NCBI GenBank assembly: GCA_035698885.1
Contig: DASSBJ010000043.1
Span: 1 to 7,480, forward strand
Source of the DNA: VRUE01 sp035698885
GTDB lineage: Bacteria; Actinomycetota; Thermoleophilia; Solirubrobacterales; 70-9
Length of the DNA: 7,480 nt
Reading direction: 5' to 3'
The notes beneath the pieces were generated by a model. It was given only the letters and a program-made list of their open reading frames with translations. It was not told the origin of the DNA and did no database searches. This document shows positions 1 to 6,184 of this stretch, piece after piece (within the stretch, counting starts at the first letter, position 1; each line of letters starts with the position of its first letter). The translations under genes and the position numbers were made by a program.

Positions 1-1
1 G

Positions 2-427
2 GGCAAGTACCAGGCATGGGTGGCGGCGGAGAACCTGCTCGGCCGCGAGGCCGAAGCGCTGGCCGAAGGCAGCGCCCTTCCCCGCGTCACCTTCACCGAC
101 CCGCAGGTCGCCGCGGTCGGCAAGACCCTAGCCCAGGCTGAAGAGGCGGGCCTTGACGCGAAAGCGATCGACGTCCCGACCGACGGCACCGCCGGCGCCA
201 GTTTCTACGGCAGGGACACCGGCGGCACCTCGCGCCTCGTCGTCGACGAGAGCCGAAAGGTCATCGTCGGCGCGACGTTCACGGGATTCGAGACGGCCGA
301 GCTCCTCCACGCCGCGACGATCGCAATCTCCGCAGAGGTTCCAATCGATCGACTACGCCACGCGGTTGCGGCCTACCCGACCCGTTCAGAGATCTGGCTG
401 AAGCTCCTAGAAGCCTACGGTCTGTAG
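2..427 (+). CDS. Pyridine nucleotide-disulfide oxidoreductase family protein, C-terminal fragment (5' end outside window)
   Basis: The reading frame is open from base 2 at the left edge to a TAG at 425-427, giving 141 visible residues. It starts with GKYQAWVAAENLLGR, which resembles the end of the FAD/NAD(P) region of dihydrolipoamide dehydrogenase-like enzymes. The dimerisation domain follows, with LPRVTFTDPQVAAVGKT, the glycine-rich VIVGATFTGFETAELLHAA, and a C-terminal HAVAAYPTRSEIWLKLLEAY. Family members are FAD flavoproteins moving electrons between NAD(P)H and a disulfide, metal ion or quinone. In dihydrolipoamide dehydrogenase the active-site pair is the His and Glu of an HPTxxE motif; here the His position is Tyr (visible residue 125) and the Glu is kept (130), so a true lipoamide dehydrogenase is unlikely. 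There is no C-terminal cysteine pair as in mercuric reductase. The redox-active CxxxxC lies upstream of the window, so the substrate cannot be named. Family assignment is firm, specificity is not. A GTG at base 20 is internal and not the start. Confidence 0.9.
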   Translation, partial: GKYQAWVAAENLLGREAEALAEGSALPRVTFTDPQVAAVGKTLAQAEEAGLDAKAIDVPTDGTAGASFYGRDTGGTSRLVVDESRKVIVGATFTGFETAELLHAATIAISAEVPIDRLRHAVAAYPTRSEIWLKLLEAYGL

Positions 428-455
428 GCGCCCGCGCTCAAACCCGAGAGCGCCT
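426..455. terminator. Weak inverted repeats between convergent genes, possible bidirectional terminator
   Basis: Two alternative GC-rich stems overlap here. GCGCTC (434-439) pairs with GAGCGC (448-453) around an 8-base loop, and AGGCGC (426-431) pairs with GCGCCT (450-455) around an 18-base loop. They lie over the stop codons of the two converging genes. Neither strand has a T-run after the stem, and six-base GC stems are common in such GC-rich DNA. Position is the main support. Confidence 0.25.
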
Positions 456-1952
456 CTTCAGGTCTTCGGCGAACTCTCTGGGCAGTCCGGGGATCTCGTC
501 GAGTTCGTCGATCGACTGGAACCGACCCACCCGCTCGCGGTGAGCGAGCAGGCGGGTCGCCTGGGTGACGGAGAGCCCGTGGCCGCGCAGCTGCTCGAAG
601 CTCACGTTGTTGAGTTCGATCGTCGCGCCCGCCTGCCCCGCCGCGGGCGGCGAAGGCTGTGGTTGCGGTTGCGGCTGTGGCGGCGCCGGTTCCGGCTCGG
701 GCGGGAGCGGCGGGCCCGGCTGCGGCTCGGGCTGTGGCGGCGCCGGCGGCGGGCCCGGCTGCGGCTCCGGGGCCGGAGGAGGCGGCTGCGGCGACGGGGG
801 CTGCGGCTCCGGAACAAACGGCGGCGCCGGGGCGGGTGGCTGCGGCTGCGGCTGCGGCTGCGGCGCTGCGCCTCCCTGAACGAAGCCGAGCACCGCCTGC
901 TCGGCTTCGACCGCCCGGCGCTCGGCCTCGCGGGCGCGCTCCTCCGCCTCGGCGACGCTGGCTTCGATCTCGCGCAGCCGCCGCTGGCGCTCGTCCTCCT
1001 GCGCTTTCAGCTGCGCCAGGCGCTGAGCCTCGGCGGCGCGCTGTTCGGCCGCCTTCGTCCGCTCCTCGACCTGGCGCAGCCGGTCCTGCGCTTCGGCCAG
1101 CGAGCGCTCCTGTGCTTCGCGCTCCTGCTGGATGCGGTGCTCGGCGGTCTGCATGTCCGGCGGCGGCGGGACGGCCCCCATGCTCTGCGTCGTCTGTCCG
1201 GCCTCGGCCTGCGCCTGTCGCGCCTCGGCCTCGCGCTGCAGCCGTTCGGCCTCCTCGATGCGCCTACCCGCCTCGGCGCGGATCCGCTCCTCCTCGCGCT
1301 GGATCTCGGCGACCTTGTCCTGCACCCGCTTTTCCGCGCTCGCGGGGTCATAGGCCTCGCCCGGCGGCGGCGCGGGGGGCGGCGGCCCGATCGGCTGCGT
1401 CCCGGCTGCGCCTGCCGGCGCGATCGAGGGCGGCGGGGGTGGCGGGACGGGCGGCGGCGACGGGATGAACTGAGGCTGCGCCTGCCCCGGCTGCCCCTTG
1501 CCTGAGGCCTCCTGCTCGTAGAGCGCCCGCTCCTGGGCGGCGCGGGCGGCCGCCAGCTCGCGCTCGGCCTTCTCGGCTTCCTTCTTCGCGCGACGGCCGG
1601 AGCGGCCGCCGCCAAGCCTGCCGCGCTTTTGCGAGCGCTTCCTGTTCTTCTCCTCGCGCCGTTTCTTTGCCTCTTCGGCGCGCCGCTTGCGCTGTTCGCC
1701 GCGCGCCGCGCGCTGCTGCTGGCGCGCCAGCTTGCGCTTCTCCCTGCCGCTCGGCTGCCGGCCGCCGGGCGGGGGGCCGGCGGACCGGGGCGGCGCCGGC
1801 GGCGACGCTCCCGGCGCACCCGCCTGCTTCTGCTCGCGCTCCTTGCTGCGCCGCTGGACGACGCTGATCGCCAGCAGCAGGATCAGGATCGCCACCACCA
1901 GACCGGCGACGAAGTACTCGACGTTGTCGCTGACGAAGTTGGCCGTGACCAT
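438..1952 (-). CDS. Membrane-anchored helix-hairpin-helix protein with Pro-rich and coiled-coil regions
   Basis: This 504-residue protein is not one I can name. Residues 11-32 form one transmembrane helix, preceded by acidic residues (D9, E12) and followed by a strongly basic stretch (RRSKEREQK). By the positive-inside rule the body should be cytoplasmic. Residues 66-125 are Lys/Arg-rich. Charged heptad-like segments that probably form coiled coils lie at about 123-148, 205-255 and 268-355, separated by Pro-rich linkers (about 157-199 and 362-438, the latter mostly PQ/PE/PP repeats). The C-terminus, about 443-500, resembles a ComEA-type helix-hairpin-helix DNA-binding domain: IELNNVSFEQL, then LLAHRERVGRFQSIDEL, then IPGLPREF. 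The first hairpin reads GHGLSVTQA instead of the usual LPGIG. ComEA itself exposes this domain outside the cell, unlike the topology predicted here. The ATG start is 15 bp after the smpB stop, with GGGA as a weak ribosome site. Role unknown; membrane-tethered DNA binding is inference. Confidence 0.85.
   Translation of the reverse strand: MVTANFVSDNVEYFVAGLVVAILILLLAISVVQRRSKEREQKQAGAPGASPPAPPRSAGPPPGGRQPSGREKRKLARQQQRAARGEQRKRRAEEAKKRREEKNRKRSQKRGRLGGGRSGRRAKKEAEKAERELAAARAAQERALYEQEASGKGQPGQAQPQFIPSPPPVPPPPPPSIAPAGAAGTQPIGPPPPAPPPGEAYDPASAEKRVQDKVAEIQREEERIRAEAGRRIEEAERLQREAEARQAQAEAGQTTQSMGAVPPPPDMQTAEHRIQQEREAQERSLAEAQDRLRQVEERTKAAEQRAAEAQRLAQLKAQEDERQRRLREIEASVAEAEERAREAERRAVEAEQAVLGFVQGGAAPQPQPQPQPPAPAPPFVPEPQPPSPQPPPPAPEPQPGPPPAPPQPEPQPGPPLPPEPEPAPPQPQPQPQPSPPAAGQAGATIELNNVSFEQLRGHGLSVTQATRLLAHRERVGRFQSIDELDEIPGLPREFAEDLKRRSRV
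639..869 (-). repeat. Low-complexity Pro/Gln/Glu-coding repeat tract inside the HHH gene
   Basis: This stretch encodes about 77 residues made almost wholly of Pro, Gln, Glu and Ala. Exact direct repeats are visible: a 17-mer at 673-689 recurs at 730-746 (offset 57), and another 17-mer at 712-728 recurs at 751-767 (offset 39, encoding EPQPGPP twice). Both offsets are multiples of three, so copy-number changes would keep the reading frame. It probably forms an extended, flexible stalk before the HHH domain. Confidence 0.8.
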
Positions 1953-1967
1953 GCTGGATTCCCGACG

Positions 1968-2453
1968 CTACCTCATCCGGCCCTTGAAATCTCGTTCCAC
2001 CTCGCGCCGCACGTCGCGTGCCGCGATCTCGCGCCGCCGGTCGCGCCCCTCCTTGCCCCGCGCGAGGGCCAGCTCGACCTTCGCCCGCGCTCCCTTGAAG
2101 TAGACGCGGGTGGGGATCAGGGTCAGCCCTTTCTCCGCCGTCTTGCCGACCAGGCGCTCGATCTCCGCCCGGTGCAGAAGCAGCTTGCGGGGGCGCTCCG
2201 GCTCGTGGTTCTCGCGGCTGGCCGGCTCGTAGGGCGGGATGTGGAGGTTGCGCAGCCAGACCTCGCCGTCGTCGACCACCGCGTAGGAGTCGCTCATCTG
2301 CGCCTTGCCGTTGCGCAGCGACTTGACCTCGGTGCCGGTCAGGACGATCCCCGCCTCGAGCTTCTCGACCAGCTCGAATTTCTGCCTGGCGCGGCGATTG
2401 GTGGCGACGTCGCCCGATGCCGGTACGCGTTTCTTCTTGCCCTTCTTCGCCAT
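1968..2453 (-). CDS. smpB: SsrA (tmRNA)-binding protein SmpB
   Basis: SmpB binds tmRNA and carries it into ribosomes stalled without a stop codon, starting trans-translation and tagging the unfinished protein for degradation. At 161 residues it is of normal family length. Landmarks are the basic N-terminus, ATNRRARQKFELVEKLEAGI (17-36), GTEVKSLRNGKAQMSDSYA (40-58), the segment YEPASRENHEPERPRKLLLHR (75-95), and GLTLIPTRVYFKGARAKVEL (109-128). The basic C-terminal tail (133-161) reaches the decoding centre; the DKR motif known from E. coli SmpB appears as DRR (138-140). The ATG start lies 3 bp downstream of the ribonuclease stop, with only a weak GGACGG ribosome site, so translation is probably coupled. 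No tmRNA gene is visible in the window. Identification is very secure. Confidence 0.98.
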   Translation of the reverse strand: MAKKGKKKRVPASGDVATNRRARQKFELVEKLEAGIVLTGTEVKSLRNGKAQMSDSYAVVDDGEVWLRNLHIPPYEPASRENHEPERPRKLLLHRAEIERLVGKTAEKGLTLIPTRVYFKGARAKVELALARGKEGRDRRREIAARDVRREVERDFKGRMR

Positions 2454-2456
2454 CGA

Positions 2457-4070
2457 TCAACCGTCCACAGGCTCGAGGTCCGCCCGGCCGCGCGCGGCTT
2501 CGATGCCGCCCACCCGGACCGTCAGCGGATCGCCGAGCCGCAGCTTGCGGCCGCCGTCCTGGCCGACCAGCGCGGTCTCGGTCCGGTTCAGCTCGAAGCG
2601 CTCGCTTCCGCCGAGCAGGCGGGCGGGCAGGAAGCCCTCGTAGACGTCGCCGAGCTCGCCGCCGAAGCCGACGAACGCGCCGGCGCGGATCAGCCCCGAG
2701 ACCTCCCCCTCGAAGCGCGTCTCCGCCCCGCGCTCGCCCAGCTCGCGGCCGAGCAGGAAGGCGGCGCAGACGTCGTCGGCGCGGCGCTCGACCCGCATCG
2801 ACTCGCGCTCGCGCTCGCTGCAGCGCCAGGCCGCGTCGCGCGCTTCGGCCGCGCTCGGCGCCGGCTCGCCCTCGCCCAGGGCGGCCAGCAATGCCCGGTG
2901 GACGACGAGGTCGGGATAACGGCGGATCGGCGAGGTGAAGTGGCAGTAGGCGGCGCTGCCGAGCCCGGCGTGGCCGCTGTTGCGCTCGCTGTATTGGGCC
3001 TGCTTGAGGGAACGCAGCACGAGCGTTGTATACGCGCTGCGGCCGTGCCCGCGTCGCGCCGCCTCCCGCGCCACCAGGCGGCTCGCCTCGGCCGCCAGCT
3101 CCGCCGCCTCGCTCGGCGCCGGCGTGCCGCGCAGCGCCGGCGTCGGGATCTCGAGCTCGTGCAGCTGCTCGACCAGCCGCTCGATCCGCGGCGGGTCCGG
3201 CTTGGCGTGCACGCGGTAGATCGCCGGCACCCGCTTGCGCTCCAGCAGCTGCGCCACCTGCTCGTTGGCGAGGATCATCAGCCGCTCGATCAGGCGATGC
3301 GACTCGGTCTGGGCAACCCCGCGCGCGCCGACCACGTCGCCGCGCGAGTCGAAGCGGAACTCCGGCTCGAACGACTCGACGTCGAGGCTGCTGGTGCCGC
3401 GCCGTTCCCCCAGCGCCGCCGCGGCCTCGCGGGCGATCGCGAGCGGCTCGGCGACCGCCTGCGGCGCTTCCGCGCGGCCGGCGAAGACGACGTCGAGCTG
3501 GTCGTAGTCGAGCCGCGCGTCGGAGCGGATGCGGCTGCGGTAGAAGGCGGCGCTCGCCGGCGCTCCGCCCGCCGCGAGCTCGATCTCGGCCGTCACCGCC
3601 AACCGCTCGACCCCCGGAGCAAGGCTGCAGGACTCCTCGCTGAGCGCGTGCGGCAGCATCGGCTCGACGGTCCCGGGCGCGTAGGTGCTGTTGCCGCGCC
3701 GCAGCGCCTCGCGGTCGAGCGGCGAGCCCGGCGGCACGTGCGCGGCGACGTCGGCGATGTGGATCCAGAGCCGGATCGCCTCGCCCTCGCGCCGCGCCGA
3801 GACGGCGTCGTCGAAATCGCGCGCGGTCGCCGGGTCGACGGTGAAGGTCGGCAGCTCGGTCAGGTCGCGTCGCGGGCCGCCGCGCGACTCGGCGCGGCCG
3901 CCGGCCTGCTTCGCCTCGACCTCCAACGCCGCCGCGAAGCCGCGCCCGCCGAGCTCCTCCTGCAGCAGCGCCTCGACCGCGTCGCGCGCGGTCTTCGGCT
4001 CCTCGCGACGCCCACGGCGTCCGCGCCCCCGCTGCCGCTCGCGGTAGTAGCGCCAGTCCCGCTTAGCCAC
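2457..4070 (-). CDS. RNase II/RNase R-family 3'-5' exoribonuclease, short form
   Basis: This hydrolytic exoribonuclease degrades RNA from the 3' end. The RNB catalytic domain begins near residue 70. It has the metal-binding set DPATARDFDD, giving D79, D85, D87 and D88 with the same spacing as D201/D207/D209/D210 of E. coli RNase II. RGNSTYAPGTVEPMLPHALS (125-144) and the HFTSPIRRYPDLVVHR motif (377-392) follow. Residues about 449-535 look like an S1-type RNA-binding domain. At 537 residues it lacks the N-terminal helix-turn-helix and two cold-shock domains of typical RNase R; before the catalytic domain there is only a basic leader and one helical segment. There is also no Lys-rich C-terminal tail. 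The GTG start overlaps the end of ctpA by 8 bp, and no longer start is available in this frame. The position next to smpB suggests non-stop mRNA decay, since rnr and smpB are neighbours in many bacteria. The choice between rnr and rnb is open, so I give no symbol. Confidence 0.93.
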   Translation of the reverse strand: MAKRDWRYYRERQRGRGRRGRREEPKTARDAVEALLQEELGGRGFAAALEVEAKQAGGRAESRGGPRRDLTELPTFTVDPATARDFDDAVSARREGEAIRLWIHIADVAAHVPPGSPLDREALRRGNSTYAPGTVEPMLPHALSEESCSLAPGVERLAVTAEIELAAGGAPASAAFYRSRIRSDARLDYDQLDVVFAGRAEAPQAVAEPLAIAREAAAALGERRGTSSLDVESFEPEFRFDSRGDVVGARGVAQTESHRLIERLMILANEQVAQLLERKRVPAIYRVHAKPDPPRIERLVEQLHELEIPTPALRGTPAPSEAAELAAEASRLVAREAARRGHGRSAYTTLVLRSLKQAQYSERNSGHAGLGSAAYCHFTSPIRRYPDLVVHRALLAALGEGEPAPSAAEARDAAWRCSERERESMRVERRADDVCAAFLLGRELGERGAETRFEGEVSGLIRAGAFVGFGGELGDVYEGFLPARLLGGSERFELNRTETALVGQDGGRKLRLGDPLTVRVGGIEAARGRADLEPVDG

Positions 4071-5244
4071 GGGCCGCCAGCACCGCCAGTGCCCTTTCCA
4101 GCGCCTCGTCGCGCGCCGTCCCGGGAAGGTCGCGCGCCCTCACGTCGGGCTGAATCCCCTTGCCCGCGAGGTTTTCGCCCTGCGGCGTGAAGTACTCGCC
4201 GACGGTCAGCTTCAGCGCGCCGCCATTCGAGAGGCCGATCTCCTGCTGGAAGACGCCCTTGCCGTAGGAGCGCGTGCCGACCGTCGTCGCCCCTGCGTCG
4301 TCGGCCAGCGCCGCGGTGAGGATCTCCGCCGCGGAGGCGGTGTTGCGGTCGATCAGGACGACGATCGGCAGCCGCGGCAGGTTGTCGCCCTTGGTCTTGT
4401 AGACGGCGTGGCCCTGGGTGCGCGAGTCGGTCGAGACGACGACCTCGCCCTCGGGCAGGAAGATGCTCGCGTTCAGCACCGCCTCGTCGAGCAGGCCGCC
4501 GCCGTTCTCGCGCAGGTCGAGCACCAGGCCTTCCGCCCCTTCGGCCTGCAGCTTGCGGACCGCCCGCCGCAGCGCCACGTCGGCGCCGTCGCTGAACGAC
4601 GCGAGCCGCGCGTAGCCGAGCTTCCTCCCGCCGACCCGCTTCAGGCTGCTGCTGACCACGGGCACGGTGATCTGCGCCCGGGTGACCTTCACCTGCCGCG
4701 TCCTGCCGCTGTTCGCGTCGCGCACGCCGAGCGTCACCTCGCTGCCTTCGGGGCCCTTGATCCGTTCGGTCGCCGCGCTCGAGCCGAGCCCGGCGATCGA
4801 TTCGCCGTTCACCTCGACGATCGTCTCGCCGGCCTCGATCCCGGCTGCTTCGGCCGGCGAGCGCCTGAAGACCTTGACCACGTGCAGGCCGCGCTTCGCT
4901 TCGGTGACGCTCAGCCCGACGCCGGAGAAGCGGCCTTCGATTTCCTCGTCGAAGCGGGCCAGCATCTTCGGCGAGAAGTAGTCGGAGAAGCGGTCCCTGT
5001 AGCGGCGACGCAGCCCCCGCGCCATGCCGTTCAGCGAAGAGTCGATCAGGTTGCCCTGCTCGACCTTGCGGAAGTAGTTGTCTTCGATCAGCTCGCTCGC
5101 TTCCGCGGTCAGCCCGGCCGATTCGTCGACGAAGACGCCGCGCAGGAAGCTCGGCATCCGCGCCGGGTGGCCGCCGATCCAGAGGCCGGCGGCGAGCATC
5201 GCCAGGAGCGCGGCCGTGAGGCCGAGCGTGCGCGCGGCGCTCAC
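4063..5244 (-). CDS. ctpA: S41-family C-terminal processing peptidase with PDZ domain (CtpA/Prc-like)
   Basis: This is an envelope serine protease that recognises C-terminal tails of its substrates. I place the start at the GTG at 5242-5244, 10 bp after the ftsX stop, because GAGG lies 5 bases upstream and the protein then begins directly with a signal-anchor (hydrophobic residues about 7-25). A longer ATG start at 5307 would overlap ftsX by 53 bp and add a Ser/Pro-rich leader. In the 393-residue protein the PDZ domain covers about 106-176 (FSGVGLSV, RRSPAEAAGIEAGETIVEVNGESI). The protease core contains LVLDLRENGGGLLDEAV, TASAAE with S304, and SYGKGVFQQ with K329 and Q333. The 25 and 4 residue spacings equal those of the S309/K334/Q338 triad of B. 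subtilis CtpB, so it should be active. No lipobox is seen. Its place directly after ftsEX suggests a link to cell-wall remodelling at division; the substrate is unknown. Confidence 0.95.
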   Translation of the reverse strand: MSAARTLGLTAALLAMLAAGLWIGGHPARMPSFLRGVFVDESAGLTAEASELIEDNYFRKVEQGNLIDSSLNGMARGLRRRYRDRFSDYFSPKMLARFDEEIEGRFSGVGLSVTEAKRGLHVVKVFRRSPAEAAGIEAGETIVEVNGESIAGLGSSAATERIKGPEGSEVTLGVRDANSGRTRQVKVTRAQITVPVVSSSLKRVGGRKLGYARLASFSDGADVALRRAVRKLQAEGAEGLVLDLRENGGGLLDEAVLNASIFLPEGEVVVSTDSRTQGHAVYKTKGDNLPRLPIVVLIDRNTASAAEILTAALADDAGATTVGTRSYGKGVFQQEIGLSNGGALKLTVGEYFTPQGENLAGKGIQPDVRARDLPGTARDEALERALAVLAARG

Positions 5245-5249
5245 CCGCG

Positions 5250-5253
5250 CCTC
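5250..5253 (-). promoter_or_regulatory. Ribosome binding site deciding the ctpA start
   Basis: On the minus strand GAGG precedes the GTG at 5244 by 5 bases. It lies just downstream of the ftsX stop codon, which favours this start over the upstream ATG at 5307 buried inside ftsX. Confidence 0.55.
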
Positions 5254-5254
5254 G

Positions 5255-6181
5255 CTAGACCTTGAGGAAGCGGCGCAGGGTGACGCCGGAGCCGACGGCC
5301 GAGACAAGCACCGCGGCGCCGAAGAGGATCGCGACCAGCGCCGGGAAGGAGAGCGTGGTGCTGTTCTGGGCGGCGAGGAAGCCGATGCTGTCGCTCAAGG
5401 GGTCGACGATCGTCAGCTTGCCCAGCCACAGGATCAGTATGGCGACCAGGCCGCCGAAGAAACCGACCACCACCCCCTCGATCATGAACGGCCAGCGGAT
5501 GAACCAGCGGGTCGCGCCGACCAGGCGCATCACCTCGACCTCGCGGCGGCGCGTGTAGATCGAGAGGCGGATCGTGTTGCCGACCAGCATCAGCGAGGCG
5601 ACGATCAGCAGCGCCGTGATCACGGTCAGCACGATCTTCAGCGCGCTCGTCACCTGCTCGATCTTCTGCGAGTCTTCCTGGCGGCTGAAGACCCCGTTCT
5701 CCGTCGGGATGATCGACGAGATCGGCTTCGGCTTGCCGTTCGGGCCCGGCGGCGTGACCGCGGCTTCGACCGCGGAGAGGTTGCTCGCGTCGTCGGCCTT
5801 GACCTGGAAGTTCGCCGGCAGCGGGTTGGTGTGGAGCTGGGCCAGCAGTTCGCCGCTCTTCTCCTTGCCGAGGTCCTGCTTCAGTTCGTTCAGCGCCTGC
5901 GCCTTGGTGATCAGCCGCGCCGACGCCACGTGCGGGATCGCCAGCAGCTCTTCCTGCAGCTGGTTGATTTCGGCCCGCGTCGCGTCGTCGTAGATCGCGA
6001 CCCGGAACTCGAGGCTGTCGCGCACCTGGTTGCTCTTCGCCTGCGTCGTCTGGAAGATCGGGATCAGCACGCCGAGCAGGATCACGGTGACGACCGTCGT
6101 GACGACGGCGGCCATGCTCGGGGCGCCGTTGCGGCGCAGGGCGCGGAAGGCCTCCTGGGTGAAGAAGAGCAGTCGCGACAT
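5255..6181 (-). CDS. ftsX: Cell division protein FtsX (ABC transporter-like permease subunit)
   Basis: FtsX is the membrane partner of the FtsE ATPase. Rather than moving a solute, FtsEX passes ATP-driven movement to peptidoglycan hydrolases at the septum. The 308-residue protein has the expected layout: a short cytoplasmic start (MSRLLFFTQEAFRALRRNG), TM1 about 22-44, a large extracytoplasmic loop about 45-177, then TM2 about 178-202, TM3 about 232-256 and TM4 about 279-302. The cytoplasmic segment IRLSIYTRRREVEVMRLVGA (204-223) is the conserved FtsX/MacB-type coupling region. The outer loop contains a Pro/Gly/Lys-rich stretch at 143-161. The ATG start is 3 bp after the ftsE stop with no clear Shine-Dalgarno sequence, so translation is probably coupled. 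In mycobacteria the loop activates the hydrolase RipC; no such hydrolase is in this window. Confidence 0.97.
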   Translation of the reverse strand: MSRLLFFTQEAFRALRRNGAPSMAAVVTTVVTVILLGVLIPIFQTTQAKSNQVRDSLEFRVAIYDDATRAEINQLQEELLAIPHVASARLITKAQALNELKQDLGKEKSGELLAQLHTNPLPANFQVKADDASNLSAVEAAVTPPGPNGKPKPISSIIPTENGVFSRQEDSQKIEQVTSALKIVLTVITALLIVASLMLVGNTIRLSIYTRRREVEVMRLVGATRWFIRWPFMIEGVVVGFFGGLVAILILWLGKLTIVDPLSDSIGFLAAQNSTTLSFPALVAILFGAAVLVSAVGSGVTLRRFLKV

Positions 6182-6184
6182 CGT

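Noticed and set aside
639..869. Repeats considered as a CRISPR or satellite array
   Set aside because: Repeat offsets are irregular, there are no unique spacers, and the sequence simply encodes a Pro/Gln-rich linker.
540..1505. Plus-strand Arg/Leu-rich frame and nearby Gly/Cys-rich frames opposite the HHH gene
   Set aside because: Their repetitive composition is just the complement of the Pro/Gln and Glu/Ala/Arg tracts in the HHH gene. I considered whether the HHH gene itself was the artefact, but its TM segment, HHH end and operon spacing support it.
1629..4190. Plus-strand open frame of 853 codons opposite the ribonuclease, smpB and the HHH gene
   Set aside because: It is antisense to three well-supported genes, has Arg/Ala/Leu-biased composition with no recognisable domain, and long antisense frames are expected at such high GC.
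5245..5307. Longer ctpA form starting at the ATG at 5307
   Set aside because: It would overlap ftsX by 53 bp and put a Ser/Pro-rich leader before the signal-anchor; the GTG at 5244 has a ribosome site at good distance.
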